64,000 bases of DNA from Eubacterium sp. (GCA_014465955.1 JACTVT010000003.1:7632-71631), one strand, 5' to 3'. Numbered from the stretch's first letter, positions 1-10,269 are shown. Translations and numbers: made by a program. The notes: generated from the letters alone by a model not told the origin.

Positions 1-33
1 GTTGCAATGAGCATACTTGATGAATTTGCTTAA
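1..33 (+). CDS. 3' end of an upstream gene (partial)
   Basis: The first frame is open from base 1 to a TAA at 31-33 and encodes only the last ten residues (VAMSILDEFA). It sits 21 bases before dapF on the same strand, so it is probably the tail of a gene co-transcribed with dapF. Nothing in ten residues identifies the family, and it could also be a chance open stretch. Confidence 0.4.
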   Translation, partial: VAMSILDEFA

Positions 34-54
34 TATTTTTAGTTTGGTGATTTG

Positions 55-897
55 ATGAAATTTACTAAAATGCACGGCTGCGGCAATGATTATGTTTATA
101 TTGACGGTTTTGAAGAAACTGTTTTAAACGAGTCCGAAACTGCAAAAAGGATTTCAGACAGGCATTTCGGTGTCGGCGGCGACGGTATGATAATCATTAA
201 AAAAGGCATTAAAGCCGATTTTGAAATGGTTATGTATAATGCCGACGGTTCACGTGCAGAAATGTGCGGCAACGCTATTCGATGTGTTGCTAAATATGTT
301 TATGATAAAGGCTATACAAAAAATACTTCGTTTACGATTGAATCTATGGGTGCGGTTAAGTATATTGATGTTACGGTTGAAAACGGAAGTGTTGTTTCAG
401 CCAAGGTTGATATGGGTGCGCCGATTCTTAAAGCGGCAGATGTTCCCGTTGTCAGCGGTAATGAACAATGCGTTAAAGAGAAAATAACCGTGGCTGACAG
501 GGAGTTTGAAATGACCTGTGTTTCTATGGGCAATCCTCACGCAGTTATGTTTATTGATGAACACCCGGTTGATTTTAATCTTGATTTTTACGGCGCTCAG
601 TTTGAGGGCAACACGGCAGTTTTTCCGAGAAAGGTTAACGCCGAGTTTGCAAAGGTTATTGACAGAAAAAATATAGAAATGCGTGTTTTTGAGCGCGGTA
701 CGGGCGAAACGCTTGCCTGCGGCACCGGTTCGTGTGCAACAGCGGTTGCTGCTATCGTTAACGGTCTTGCAGATAATGATGTTACAATTCATCTTTTAGG
801 CGGCGATTTGCAGATTAGTTGGAGCGGCAATGAAAATGACAGCGTGTTTATGACAGGTCCGTGCGAATATGTTTTTACAGGTGAAATAAATATCTGA
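55..897 (+). CDS. dapF: diaminopimelate epimerase DapF
   Basis: Interconverts LL- and meso-diaminopimelate in lysine and peptidoglycan precursor synthesis, in the cytoplasm. The 280-residue product has the family's usual length. Both active-site cysteines are visible: Cys71 in MCGNAIRC and about Cys222 in ACGTGSCATA, the thiol pair that acts as the two acid/base groups. The ATG at 55 is preferred over a TTG at 52 because GGTGA (46-50) sits four bases upstream of it. It lies directly before dapL, so the two last steps to meso-DAP are adjacent and probably co-transcribed. Confidence 0.96.
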   Translation: MKFTKMHGCGNDYVYIDGFEETVLNESETAKRISDRHFGVGGDGMIIIKKGIKADFEMVMYNADGSRAEMCGNAIRCVAKYVYDKGYTKNTSFTIESMGAVKYIDVTVENGSVVSAKVDMGAPILKAADVPVVSGNEQCVKEKITVADREFEMTCVSMGNPHAVMFIDEHPVDFNLDFYGAQFEGNTAVFPRKVNAEFAKVIDRKNIEMRVFERGTGETLACGTGSCATAVAAIVNGLADNDVTIHLLGGDLQISWSGNENDSVFMTGPCEYVFTGEINI

Positions 898-933
898 ATT
901 TCAGGCGGCATAATTAATTAGGAGGATTAAAAT

Positions 934-2148
934 ATGAAAATCAATGAGAATTTTTTGAAGATTGAAAGTTCATATCTGTTTTCAACTGTTGCAAGAAAGC
1001 AGAGAGAATATCAGGCTGCACATCCTGATAAAGAGGTTATCCGCCTTTCAATCGGTGATGTTACAAAGCCTCTGGCACCTGCGGTTATTGATGCCATGCA
1101 TAAGGCAGTTGATGAAATGGCTGACGAAAAAACATTTCACGGCTATCCGTCTGAATACGGTGAAAGTTTTATTATTGATGCTATTCAGAAAAATGATTAT
1201 GCCGACAGGGGAATTGATATTGCAAAAGACGAAATTTTTCTTTCCGACGGTGCAAAGTCTGACTGCGGCAATATAGGCGATATTTTCAGTGTTGATAATA
1301 AAGTTGCTATCTGCGATCCTGTTTATCCTGTTTATCTTGATACAAATATTATGGCAGGCAGAAGCGGCAATAAAGGCGAAGACGGTCTTTTTGATAATAT
1401 TATTTATATGCCGTGCACTGCAGAAAACAATTTTATGCCGTGTATTCCCGAAGAAAAGGCAGACGTAATTTATCTTTGTTTTCCGAATAACCCAACGGGT
1501 ATGACTGCATCGAGGGAACAACTTAAAGTATGGGTTGATTATGCGCTTGAAAATAATTCTCTTATTCTTTTTGACTCTGCTTATGAGGCGTTTATTACAG
1601 ACGATTCGCCAAAGTCAATTTATGAAATTGAGGGCGCAAAAAAATGTGCAATTGAACTTCGTTCCTTTTCAAAAACAGCAGGATTTACGGGTGTAAGATG
1701 CGGCTACACAGTTGTGCCGAAGGACTTGCAGTTTGACGGCGTAAGCCTTAATGCTTTGTGGGCAAGACGCCAGGCAACAAAGTTCAACGGCGTAAGTTAT
1801 ATTACACAGCGTGCGGCTGAGGCTGTTTACAGCGAAGAGGGTAAAAAGCAGACAAGAGAAACTATTGCGTATTATCAGCGCAATGCAAAGGTTATTTATG
1901 ACGGTCTTACCGAGGCTGGCTTTACATGTTACGGTGCAGTGAATTCACCTTATGTATGGCTCTCTGTTCCAAAGGGTATGACCTCGTGGGAATTCTTTGA
2001 TGATTTGCTTGATAAGTGTCAGGTAGTCGGTACACCCGGTTCAGGCTTCGGTCCGAGCGGCGAAGGCTATCTGCGTTTGACTGCATTCGGTAATTATGAG
2101 AAAACTATTGAAGCAGTTGAAAGAATCAAAACAGTTTACGGTAAATAA
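934..2148 (+). CDS. dapL: LL-diaminopimelate aminotransferase DapL
   Basis: PLP-dependent class I/II aminotransferase that makes LL-diaminopimelate from tetrahydrodipicolinate in one step, bypassing the succinyl or acetyl branch. The 404 residues match DapL length. The [15 protein letters not shown] stretch holds the Schiff-base lysine, and FPNNPTG is the usual aminotransferase motif. A strong GGAGG lies seven bases before the ATG. It follows dapF by 36 bases. In this family DapL occurs in some Clostridia, plants and Chlamydia, which fits the proposed host group. Confidence 0.95.
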   Translation: MKINENFLKIESSYLFSTVARKQREYQAAHPDKEVIRLSIGDVTKPLAPAVIDAMHKAVDEMADEKTFHGYPSEYGESFIIDAIQKNDYADRGIDIAKDEIFLSDGAKSDCGNIGDIFSVDNKVAICDPVYPVYLDTNIMAGRSGNKGEDGLFDNIIYMPCTAENNFMPCIPEEKADVIYLCFPNNPTGMTASREQLKVWVDYALENNSLILFDSAYEAFITDDSPKSIYEIEGAKKCAIELRSFSKTAGFTGVRCGYTVVPKDLQFDGVSLNALWARRQATKFNGVSYITQRAAEAVYSEEGKKQTRETIAYYQRNAKVIYDGLTEAGFTCYGAVNSPYVWLSVPKGMTSWEFFDDLLDKCQVVGTPGSGFGPSGEGYLRLTAFGNYEKTIEAVERIKTVYGK

Positions 2149-2187
2149 TTATTTTAAAATATAATATTAAAACGGAGGAATTTTAAA

Positions 2188-2900
<713 letters not shown>

Positions 2901-2901
<1 letters not shown>

Positions 2902-4334
2902 TGGCAAATAATACGTATAATTCACCGTTTAACGCACGTTATGCCAGCAAGGAAATGCAGTATATTTATTCTCCCGATTTTAAGTTTAAAACCTGGAGAA
3001 AACTGTGGATTGCACTTGCTGAGGCTGAAAACGAACTCGGGCTTAATGTTACAAAAGAGCAGATTGAAGAATTAAAAGCACATCAGGACGATATTAATTA
3101 CGATGTTGCAAGGGAATATGAAAAAATGTTCCGCCACGATGTTATGAGCCACGTTCATGCATACGGCGAGCAGTGCCCGAATGCAAAGCCTATTATTCAC
3201 CTTGGTGCAACAAGTTGTTATGTAGGCGACAATACGGATGTAATCACAATGCGTGAGGCTCTTCTTCTTATCAAGAAAAAACTTGTCAACGCTATTGCAT
3301 CTGTTGCAAAATTTGCAGATGAATATAAATCTATGCCGTGTCTCGGTTTTACCCATTTTCAGCCTGCACAGCCTACAACAGTAGGTAAAAGGGCAACGCT
3401 CTGGCTTATGGATCTCGTTATGGATTATGAGGAAATCTGTCACGTGCTTGACACGCTTATGCTTCTTGGCTCAAAGGGCACAACAGGCACTCAGGCATCA
3501 TTCCTTGAACTCTTCAACGGTGATCACGAAAAGTGTAAAGAACTTGACAGAAAGATTGCCGAAAAAATGGGCTTCAAGGCTTGCTTTCCCGTAAGCGGAC
3601 AGACTTATGCAAGAAAACTTGATACAATTGTCTGCAATTGCCTTGCACTTATTGCACAGTCCTGCTGCAAGTTTTCAAATGATTTAAGACTTCTTCAGAA
3701 TCTTAAAGAAATTGAAGAACCGTTTGAGAAAAATCAGATTGGCTCATCGGCAATGGCGTATAAGCGCAATCCAATGAGGTCTGAGCGTATTGCATCGCTT
3801 TCACGTTATGTTATGATTGATGCTTTGAATCCTGCTTGGACTGCGTCTGCACAGTGGTTTGAAAGAACGCTTGATGATAGTGCAAACAAGCGTGTTTCCG
3901 TTGCAGAGGCTTTCCTTGCTACAGACGGTATTCTTGATTTGTATATCAATGTTACAAGCGGACTTGTTGTTTATCCAAAGGTTATAGAGGCACGCCTTAT
4001 GAGCGAACTTCCGTTTATGGCAACTGAAAATATTATGATGGATGCCGTAAAGAAGGGCGGCGACAGGCAGGAACTTCACGAAAAAATCCGTGTTCATTCT
4101 ATGGCAGCAGGCAATGTTGTTAAGGTTGAGGGCGGTAAAAACGACCTTGTGGATCGTATTGCCGCAGACCCTGCATTTATGATGACGAAAGAAGAAATTC
4201 TTGCAGTTATGAAGCCTGAAAACTTTGTGGGCAGAGCGCCTGAGCAGACTGCTGATTTCCTTAAAGAAACAGTTCAGCCGATTCTTGATGCCAACAAAGA
4301 CCTTCTCGGCATTGATGTTGAGATTAATGTTTAA
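2901..4334 (+). CDS. purB: adenylosuccinate lyase PurB
   Basis: Cleaves SAICAR to AICAR and adenylosuccinate to AMP, releasing fumarate in both reactions. It is 477 residues, as in other clostridial PurB proteins. The fumarase/aspartase superfamily signature GSSAMAYKRNPMRSE is intact and contains the catalytic serine loop. It starts on the last base of the purC stop codon. The gene ends in a block of three small hairpin repeats and a strong two-way terminator shared with the convergent PAS gene. Confidence 0.96.
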
Positions 4335-4337
4335 TAT

Positions 4338-4420
4338 GTAGGGGTCGCCGTCTTCGACGACCCGAAAAGCGGGCAGATAGTATCCGTCCCTACGTAGGGG
4401 TCGATGCCTTCATCGACCCG
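4338..4420 (+). repeat. three GTAGGG-headed hairpin repeats (copies 1-3)
   Basis: Copy 1 (4338-4364, +) has arms GGGTCGCCG and CGACGACCC with one internal C/A mismatch and a TCTT loop. Copy 2 (4369-4394, minus orientation) has arms of the GGACGGATA / TATCTGCCC type. Copy 3 (4394-4420, +) has the perfect nine-base arms GGGTCGATG and CATCGACCC around CCTT. Copies 2 and 3 are head to head, giving CCCTACGTAGGG at the junction. They belong to a family repeated throughout the window. Confidence 0.9.
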
Positions 4421-4436
4421 TTCTACAATAATGTTA

Positions 4437-4471
4437 AACCCCCGCAGAAACTCAATGTTTCTGCGGGGGTT
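4437..4471. terminator. bidirectional intrinsic terminator, purB / PAS gene
   Basis: Perfect 14-base stem AACCCCCGCAGAAA / TTTCTGCGGGGGTT with a seven-base loop, between convergent genes. AT-rich tracts flank both sides. Confidence 0.9.
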
Positions 4472-4477
4472 AATGTT

Positions 4478-4852
4478 TTATTCAAAATCATATAATTTCA
4501 TTGTTTCAAGATTGCGGTATTCGTGTTTTTCATAGTAGCCGATAAGTGTGCCGCCATCATCTCTTAAAGCAACCATATAAACGTCTTTGTTTTCCTTTTC
4601 GTTTCGATAAGTATAAACAATGTTGTTGTCAGCGCTCTTTTTAAACCATTCAACTGTTTTTTTAATCATTTCATTTGATTTCTCGTTGTGGCAGTTCAGA
4701 AGGCTTGTGCCAATCAGCTTTCTACCGCCTGATTTGCCGTATCTTGTGATTGCTGCGGGGTTCATATAAATAATTTTGTGCTCTGAATTGCATATAACTA
4801 CTGCACTTCTTTCTTGTTCAATAATACTTTTAAAATATTGTGAAAGTTCCAT
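4478..4852 (-). CDS. small PAS-domain protein
   Basis: The 124 residues are essentially one PAS fold. The motif AVVICNSEHKIIYMNPAA near residues 17-35, followed by a GRKLIGTSLLNCH helix region and strands ending in GTLIGYYEKHEYR, is the standard PAS S-box pattern. There is no kinase, GGDEF, HTH or membrane segment, so it would be a stand-alone sensor or adaptor. The ligand cannot be read from the sequence. It lies downstream of ylbJ on the same strand and may share its transcript. A role in signalling is inferred from fold only. Confidence 0.75.
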   Translation of the reverse strand: MELSQYFKSIIEQERSAVVICNSEHKIIYMNPAAITRYGKSGGRKLIGTSLLNCHNEKSNEMIKKTVEWFKKSADNNIVYTYRNEKENKDVYMVALRDDGGTLIGYYEKHEYRNLETMKLYDFE

Positions 4853-4888
4853 TTTGTTCTCCTTTACTGTAGCCTTGTGGTTATATTG

Positions 4889-5917
4889 CTAATTATACCC
4901 TGTCTTTTTTCTGTTTTCAAGTTCAAAAATCATAACGATAAATCCTAAAATCATCAGCACCGAAAATGTTAAATTTACGCTTGAGAATTCAAATATACTG
5001 TTCGCATAATTTGAAAATACTTCTGTTTCGCTTGGAAAAATCAGCAGCAGAATTCGGCAGACTGCATATGACAGCCCGCCGTGCACAATTCTTGATACAA
5101 GGAATTCAAGATAATTCATACCTGCTTTTGCGATGAACGGTAATAATTGTAAATGAATACAAAATCCTGAAAATGCGAGGAAAAAGGCAATTTCGGGCAG
5201 GTTCAGATTTTTGGCATTATGCGAAATTCCGAAAGTGATTTCAAAAACGGGTAAAAGAATTTCAGGCGGATTTATGATGTTGTTCAGCGCTGAAAACAAA
5301 ATAATGAACGCACTTATATTCAGCACAGCGCTGATTGATTTCTGTACACTTGTGTTCAGCGCATCGGCAGTGTTTTCGTTATAAAAAGAAAGTTCCGTAT
5401 TTTTGGGCGTTTTGCCGAAAAAACCTGTTGCAACGGCAATTATAAGTGCTGACATTGTGGAAGATGCAAACAGAATCACTCCCTGCTGCTGGCTGCCCAG
5501 CATGGAATATCCGACAGCATTTATTATAAACGCAACGCCGCCGTTTACGTTAAATAAAAGCAGGCGTTTTGCAGTTCGTTTGTCGATATCATTATTTTCA
5601 AGCAGTGCGTTTGTTAATACTGCACCTGTCGGGTAACCGCCGAGCAGACCAAAGATTATTGCCCCTGCCGTGCATTTAGGCAGTCTGAAAACTTTTTCGG
5701 TTATCGGTGCAAGCAGTTTTTCTATCGGTGCAGAAATTTTTGATACGGTTATAAAATTGAATAAAATAAGCAGCGGCAGCAGGCTCGGTATAATAATTTT
5801 TTCTGCTATTGCAATGCCGTAAACTGCTCCCTCCTTTGCTTTGTCCGAAAATATGATCAGCACACCTATTATAATAAGTATAAATATAAGCAAAATATTG
5901 TTTTTTGAGTTTTTCAT
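4889..5917 (-). CDS. ylbJ: sporulation integral membrane protein YlbJ
   Basis: Polytopic membrane protein of about 342 residues with many hydrophobic segments. IFGLLGGYPTGAVLTNALLENNDI is a nucleoside-transporter-gate-like stretch typical of YlbJ. In Bacillus, ylbJ is a sigma-E gene needed for cortex formation. The start at 5917 is chosen because AGGTGG (complement of 5922-5927) sits just upstream, whereas an ATG 21 bases earlier has no such site. It is divergent from the sporulation genes yqfCD with only about 40 bases between, so the two units may share a regulatory region. Confidence 0.88.
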   Translation of the reverse strand: MKNSKNNILLIFILIIIGVLIIFSDKAKEGAVYGIAIAEKIIIPSLLPLLILFNFITVSKISAPIEKLLAPITEKVFRLPKCTAGAIIFGLLGGYPTGAVLTNALLENNDIDKRTAKRLLLFNVNGGVAFIINAVGYSMLGSQQQGVILFASSTMSALIIAVATGFFGKTPKNTELSFYNENTADALNTSVQKSISAVLNISAFIILFSALNNIINPPEILLPVFEITFGISHNAKNLNLPEIAFFLAFSGFCIHLQLLPFIAKAGMNYLEFLVSRIVHGGLSYAVCRILLLIFPSETEVFSNYANSIFEFSSVNLTFSVLMILGFIVMIFELENRKKTGYN

Positions 5918-5944
5918 AATACCACCTATATAATTCATATAAAT
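5915..5944 (+). promoter_or_regulatory. possible sigma-E-type promoter for yqfCD
   Basis: CATAAT at 5915-5920 and CATATAAAT at 5936-5944, separated by 15 bases, resemble the sigma-E -35 and -10 elements known from Bacillus. The site lies in the short space between two divergent sporulation genes and overlaps the 5' end of ylbJ. This is a weak match by eye only. Confidence 0.3.
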
Positions 5945-5957
5945 TAATGGTGATTTT

Positions 5958-6224
5958 ATGAAAAAAAAGAGCGTGAAAAAAACAACTGATTTTCCTTTTG
6001 AATATTATACGGGTCAGCCGAGGCTTGAATTTTACGGTACAGATGAATGTGTTGTAGACGGTTTAAAGTCGATTATAAAATATTCCGCCGATGAAATTGT
6101 TTTGAATGTCGGTAAAATTGCCGTTAAATTTCTGGGCAGTGATCTGCATATAAATTCTTTCTCACCTGAGGGTGCAATTGTAAACGGCTTTATTCTGTCT
6201 ATGGAGTTTGTGAGCAATGATTAG
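5958..6224 (+). CDS. yqfC: sporulation protein YqfC
   Basis: Small 88-residue protein of the YqfC family, found next to yqfD across spore-forming Firmicutes. The RLEFYGTDECVVDG and GAIVNGFILSMEFV stretches match the family pattern. GGTGAT (5949-5954) precedes the ATG. Its end overlaps the yqfD start by eight bases. The family is tied to sporulation by conservation and sigma-E control in Bacillus. Its biochemical role is unknown. Confidence 0.87.
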   Translation: MKKKSVKKTTDFPFEYYTGQPRLEFYGTDECVVDGLKSIIKYSADEIVLNVGKIAVKFLGSDLHINSFSPEGAIVNGFILSMEFVSND

Positions 6225-7392
6225 CATAATCCGTTGGCTTTTAGGATATGTAAAATTTACATTTCTGAATGGATTTACAGAGGGATTTATAAATGACTGC
6301 TTTAAAAATAATCTGAATATCAAGGATATTGCTGAAACTGAAAACGGCATAACCGCCTCGGCTGATATCAAAACATATTTTCGTCTTCACCGAATTGCGT
6401 TCAGGCACGGTGGCAGAGTGAGCGTTGTTAAACGAAAAGGACTGCCGTTTTTCCTGCATCCGCTTAAAAATCGGTGGGGAATTCTTGTCGGTATGGCATT
6501 TTCCGTTTTTCTTATATCGTTTATGGGAGGCTTTATCTGGAATGTAACTGTTGTCGGTAATGACAGAGTTACCGATGCGAAAATTGTTGATTACCTTGCT
6601 TGTAATGGTTTTAAAACAGGTATGCGCTGGAGCGATACGGATAAAGAAAACCTTGAATTCGGCGTTATGGCAGAATTTGATGAGGTCAGTTGGATATCCA
6701 TTAATAAAATCGGCAGTCTTGCCCTTGTTGAAATCAATGAAACACGTGATAAGCCGAGTATAACTGATGACAGCAAAATCACTAATGTTGTGGCAGAAGA
6801 TGACGGGATTATTACACGTGTAACAGCACTCGGCGGCTGGAGTCAGGTTAAAGCAGGCGATGCCGTTTCAAAAGGCGATTTGCTGATTTCGGGTGTGAAT
6901 GAAAGCGAGGTTGATGAGAAAAATCATTTTGCTCATGCGCACGGCACAGTGCTTGCTAATGTAAATACAACACTCAGCCTTAACATCAGCCGTGAGCAGA
7001 AGGACAAGGATTTTTATAAATCGGCTGAGTATAAATCACTTTTCTTTTTCGGCATTAAAATTCCGCTTTATCTGAAAGCAGAGCAGGGTGATTTTGATGA
7101 AAATGTTTCAAGGGCAAGTTTTGTTTATAATAATTTTCGTTTGCCGATTGGTATTGAAACAAAAAAATGCGAATACTATAATGTAATTTCAAATCGACTT
7201 AGTGATGAGACGCTTGAGGAACTGGCACGCAGTGAACTTGAAAAACTGAAAGCGGATAAACTGAAAAATGCTGAAATCATCAGTGAAAATGTTGAGGTTG
7301 AGATGCAGGACAATGTCTGCATTATTACAGGTTCATACAACATTGTAAAAAATATCGGTGTGGAGCAGGAAATTTTATTTGAAGATGAATAA
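6217..7392 (+). CDS. yqfD: sporulation protein YqfD
   Basis: 391 residues, the usual YqfD length. A transmembrane segment near residues 88-108 (WGILVGMAFSVFLISFMGG) is followed by a POTRA/FtsQ-like stretch (VVGNDRVTDAKIVDYL) and a long extracytoplasmic domain. In Bacillus, yqfC-yqfD lie just before phoH; here they are followed by uxuA instead. It is probably membrane-bound in the mother cell during sporulation. Translation is likely coupled to yqfC through the eight-base overlap. Confidence 0.88.
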   Translation: MISIIRWLLGYVKFTFLNGFTEGFINDCFKNNLNIKDIAETENGITASADIKTYFRLHRIAFRHGGRVSVVKRKGLPFFLHPLKNRWGILVGMAFSVFLISFMGGFIWNVTVVGNDRVTDAKIVDYLACNGFKTGMRWSDTDKENLEFGVMAEFDEVSWISINKIGSLALVEINETRDKPSITDDSKITNVVAEDDGIITRVTALGGWSQVKAGDAVSKGDLLISGVNESEVDEKNHFAHAHGTVLANVNTTLSLNISREQKDKDFYKSAEYKSLFFFGIKIPLYLKAEQGDFDENVSRASFVYNNFRLPIGIETKKCEYYNVISNRLSDETLEELARSELEKLKADKLKNAEIISENVEVEMQDNVCIITGSYNIVKNIGVEQEILFEDE

Positions 7393-7398
7393 ATCCCC

Positions 7399-7427
7399 TT
7401 GAAAGTGGATTTTATATGTGCTAAAAT
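7399..7427 (+). promoter_or_regulatory. promoter of uxuA
   Basis: TTGAAA (7399-7404), a 17-base spacer and TAAAAT (7422-7427) form a housekeeping-type promoter 53 bases before the uxuA start. I see no clear operator palindrome next to it. Confidence 0.6.
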
Positions 7428-7479
7428 GACTTCGATAAAATTGCAATGATATAAAAATGTAAAACAGGAGGTATAATTT

Positions 7480-8550
7480 ATGCAGATGACTTTCCGTTGG
7501 TTTGGAAAGGAACTTGACACAGTATCTCTTGAACAGATTAAGCAGATTCCTAATGTTACGGGTATTGTGCCTGCTCTTCACGATTTGCCTGCGGGTGAGG
7601 CGTGGATGATGGACAGAGTACAGGCTATGTATGACGAAATTACTGCTGCAGGGCTTTCAATGGAATGTATTGAAAGTGTTAATGTTCACGAGGATATTAA
7701 AATCGGTCTTCCGAGCCGTGATAAGTATATTGAAAATTATAAAACTTCAATCAGAAATCTGGCAAAAGTCGGTGTAAAATGTATTTGCTACAATTTTATG
7801 CCCGTGTTTGACTGGACTCGAACAGACCTTTATATGCCTCTGCCTGACGGCTCAACCTGCCTTTGCTACGACGGTAAGCAGGTTGAGGGCAAATCACCCG
7901 AGGATATGTTCAAGGAGATTGACGACAATTCAAACGGTTATGCCATGCCCGGTTGGGAAAGTGAAAGAATGGGCGAAATCAAAGACCTGTTTGAAAAATA
8001 CAAGGGCGTTACAGCAGATGATTTGTGGGCAAATTTAAAGTATTTCCTTGAGGCAATTATGCCTGTCTGTGAGGAATGTGACGTTAAAATGGCAATTCAC
8101 CCTGATGATCCGCCGTGGAGCATTTTCGGTTTGCCGAGAATTATTACGGGCAAAGATGCACTCAAAAAACTTCTTACAATGGTTCCGAGCAAGTATAACG
8201 GTGTAACGCTTTGCACAGGCTCGCTCGGTGCAAGTCCTAAAAATGATATGGTTGATATTATCAAAGACCCAGTTATAAGCGAAAGAATTTATTTTGCGCA
8301 TCTTCGTAATGTTTCCATAAATGATCAGTGGTTTAATGAAACATCGCACGAAAGCAATGCGGGCTCGCTTGATATGTATGAAATCGTTAAGGCTTTGCAG
8401 GAGGTCGGTTTTGACGGCTATATCCGCCCTGACCACGGCAGAATGATATGGGGTGAGGTTGCAAGACCCGGTTATGGTTTGTTTGACCGTGCCCTTGGCG
8501 TAAGTTATCTTAACGGACTCTGGGAAGCCGTAGAAAAATCATCAAAATAA
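7480..8550 (+). CDS. uxuA: mannonate dehydratase UxuA
   Basis: Dehydrates D-mannonate to 2-keto-3-deoxygluconate in glucuronate breakdown. The 356 residues and the N-terminus MTFRWFG match the UxuA TIM-barrel family. Metal-site and active-site stretches such as AIHPDDPPWSIFGLPRI and RPDHGRM are intact. CAGGAGGT precedes the ATG. The next gene encodes the enzyme for the preceding reaction, fructuronate reduction. The rest of the pathway (uxaC, kdgK, eda) lies 4 kb further on. Confidence 0.95.
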   Translation: MQMTFRWFGKELDTVSLEQIKQIPNVTGIVPALHDLPAGEAWMMDRVQAMYDEITAAGLSMECIESVNVHEDIKIGLPSRDKYIENYKTSIRNLAKVGVKCICYNFMPVFDWTRTDLYMPLPDGSTCLCYDGKQVEGKSPEDMFKEIDDNSNGYAMPGWESERMGEIKDLFEKYKGVTADDLWANLKYFLEAIMPVCEECDVKMAIHPDDPPWSIFGLPRIITGKDALKKLLTMVPSKYNGVTLCTGSLGASPKNDMVDIIKDPVISERIYFAHLRNVSINDQWFNETSHESNAGSLDMYEIVKALQEVGFDGYIRPDHGRMIWGEVARPGYGLFDRALGVSYLNGLWEAVEKSSK

Positions 8551-8551
8551 A

Positions 8552-8617
8552 GTAGGGGGAGGGTCTCTGTGCCCTCCCGAAAAACACAATCACGTAGAGG
8601 CGGATACTATCCGCTCG
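8552..8617 (+). repeat. two GTAGGG-type hairpin repeats inside the uxuA-uxuB spacer
   Basis: Copy at 8552-8579 has arms GGGAGGG / CCCTCCC with TCTCTGTG between. Copy at 8594-8617 has arms GGCGGATA / TATCCGCT with a C/T exception at the end. Both read on the + strand and lie between two genes expected to be co-transcribed. Confidence 0.85.
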
Positions 8618-8646
8618 CTTAAAACTAAAATACAGGAGCAATCAAT

Positions 8647-9495
8647 ATGACACATGAAAACTTAAAGGGCAGAGTTGCAGTTGTAACAGGCGGCGGCGGT
8701 GTGCTTTGCGGTGCTTTTGCCAAAACGCTTGCAAAGCAGGGCGTTAAAGTTGCTGTCCTTGATTTAAATGAAGAGGCAGCACAGAAATGTGCAGATGAAA
8801 TTAATGCAGACGGCGGCACGGCAATCGCAGTCGGTTGTAATGTGCTTGAGCTTGAATCTATGCAGCAGGCGAGGGACATTGTTGCCGAAAAGCTCGGCAC
8901 CTGCGACATTCTTTTAAACGGCGCAGGCGGCAATAATCCAAAGGGCACAACTACAAAAGACACGCTTGAAAAAATCGACCTTGTTCAGAAAGACGAAAAT
9001 ATCAAAACATTTTTTGATCTGGATCCAAGCGGTATCAGCTTTGTTTTCAATCTTAATTTTCTCGGCACGCTGATTCCAACGCAGGTTTTTGCCCGTGATA
9101 TGGTTGAAAAGGAAAATTCGTGCATAGTTATGGTAACTTCGATGAATGCTTTCAGACCGCTTACACGAATTCCCGCATATTCGGCGGCAAAAGCGGCTGT
9201 TAAGAATTTTACGGAATGGATGGCAGTTCATTTTGCACCGATGGGAATCCGTGTAAATGCAATCGCACCCGGCTTTTTCTCAACAAAGCAGAATGCGGCG
9301 CTTCTCTGGAATGAGGACGGTACACCGACCGAGCGCACAGGAAAAATTTTAAATGCAACTCCGATGAACCGTTTCGGTGAGCCTGAAGAGCTTGACGGTA
9401 CACTTCTCTTCCTTTGCGATGAAACTTACAGTGGCTTTATTACGGGTGTAAATATCCCCGTAGACGGCGGCTTTAACGCTTATTCGGGTGTATAA
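8647..9495 (+). CDS. uxuB: SDR-type D-mannonate oxidoreductase (fructuronate reductase)
   Basis: Short-chain dehydrogenase of 282 residues. TGGGGVLCGAFA near residue 15 is the nucleotide-binding glycine motif, NGAGG the structural motif, and the catalytic YSAAKAAV (Y-x3-K) follows the active-site serine region VTSMNAF. Bacillus-type UxuB (YjmF) is an SDR rather than the long-chain E. coli enzyme, and this fits that form. Position behind uxuA makes reduction of fructuronate to mannonate the likely reaction. Substrate is inferred from context. Confidence 0.85.
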   Translation: MTHENLKGRVAVVTGGGGVLCGAFAKTLAKQGVKVAVLDLNEEAAQKCADEINADGGTAIAVGCNVLELESMQQARDIVAEKLGTCDILLNGAGGNNPKGTTTKDTLEKIDLVQKDENIKTFFDLDPSGISFVFNLNFLGTLIPTQVFARDMVEKENSCIVMVTSMNAFRPLTRIPAYSAAKAAVKNFTEWMAVHFAPMGIRVNAIAPGFFSTKQNAALLWNEDGTPTERTGKILNATPMNRFGEPEELDGTLLFLCDETYSGFITGVNIPVDGGFNAYSGV

Positions 9496-9505
9496 TTTAT
9501 ATTTT

Positions 9506-9540
9506 GGGCAGAGAGATAGAGAATCTCTTTGCCCGTTTTT
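9506..9540 (+). terminator. intrinsic terminator of uxuA-uxuB
   Basis: Stem GGGCAGAGAGAT / ATCTCTTTGCCC (one G-T pair) followed by GTTTTTTAT, 10 bases after the uxuB stop. Confidence 0.88.
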
Positions 9541-9585
9541 TATATTATTATTGTATATGATGTTTTATTGTGATAATATATATTT

Positions 9586-9692
9586 GTAGGGGCGGGTCTC
9601 TGTGCCCGCCCGAAAATAATGGGTCGGTGATGGTATCGACCCAGACAAAGTTTAAATGTACAATCGTAGGGCGGGCTGCCCTCAGCCCGCCG
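9586..9692 (+). repeat. hairpin repeats before lemA
   Basis: Clear copies at 9586-9612 (arms GGCGGG / CCCGCC around TCTCTGTG) and 9665-9692 (arms GGCGGGCTG / CAGCCCGCC around CCCT). Between them a degenerate copy at 9621-9642 has arms GGGTCGGT / ATCGACCC. All lie in the leader of lemA, the last only nine bases before its RBS. Confidence 0.85.
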
Positions 9693-9714
9693 AATTATAA
9701 AAGGAGAAATGATT

Positions 9715-10269
9715 ATGAAATACGCAGTTATTGCAATCGTTGTTATTGTGGTGCTTCTTGCACTTTATATCGGTAAGACTTACAATTCGCTTGTAAAGAG
9801 CCGAAACACGGTTGAAGAGGCTTTTGCCACGATGGACGTTTATCTTAAAAAGCGCTGGGATCTGATTCCGAATATTGTTGCTTCTGTTAAAGGCTATGCC
9901 AAGCACGAGGCGGAAACACTTGAAAAGGTTGTGTCTTTAAGAAACGGTTATCAGAATTTATCTGCTGATGAAAAAATCGAGGCAAACAAGGAACTCAGCA
10001 AGGGCATTGCAAGTATAAATGTTGTTGCCGAGCAGTATCCCGATTTAAAGGCAAATGAAAACTTTCTCAATCTTAACAATCAATTGCAGAAAAACGAAGA
10101 AGATATTGCAAACGCAAGGAAGTATTACAATGCCGTTGTTAAAAAGTACAATAATAAAGTCGAAATGTTTCCGTCAAGCATTGTTGCATCAATGTTTAAA
10201 TTTGCAAGAAAAACGATGTTTGTTATTGAAAATGAGGCTGAAAAGCAGGCAGTTAAGGTGGAATTTTAA
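9715..10269 (+). CDS. lemA: LemA family membrane protein
   Basis: About 184 residues. An N-terminal membrane helix (residues 1-18) is followed by the LemA helical domain with YNSLVKSRNTVEEAFA and the hallmark KKRWDLIPNIVASVKGYAKHE. The start at 9715 is favoured over 9709 because AGGAG (9702-9706) is eight bases upstream. Its stop overlaps the next start (TAATG). LemA proteins are often paired with DUF2207 or TPM-domain membrane proteins; the molecular role is not established. Confidence 0.92.
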   Translation: MKYAVIAIVVIVVLLALYIGKTYNSLVKSRNTVEEAFATMDVYLKKRWDLIPNIVASVKGYAKHEAETLEKVVSLRNGYQNLSADEKIEANKELSKGIASINVVAEQYPDLKANENFLNLNNQLQKNEEDIANARKYYNAVVKKYNNKVEMFPSSIVASMFKFARKTMFVIENEAEKQAVKVEF

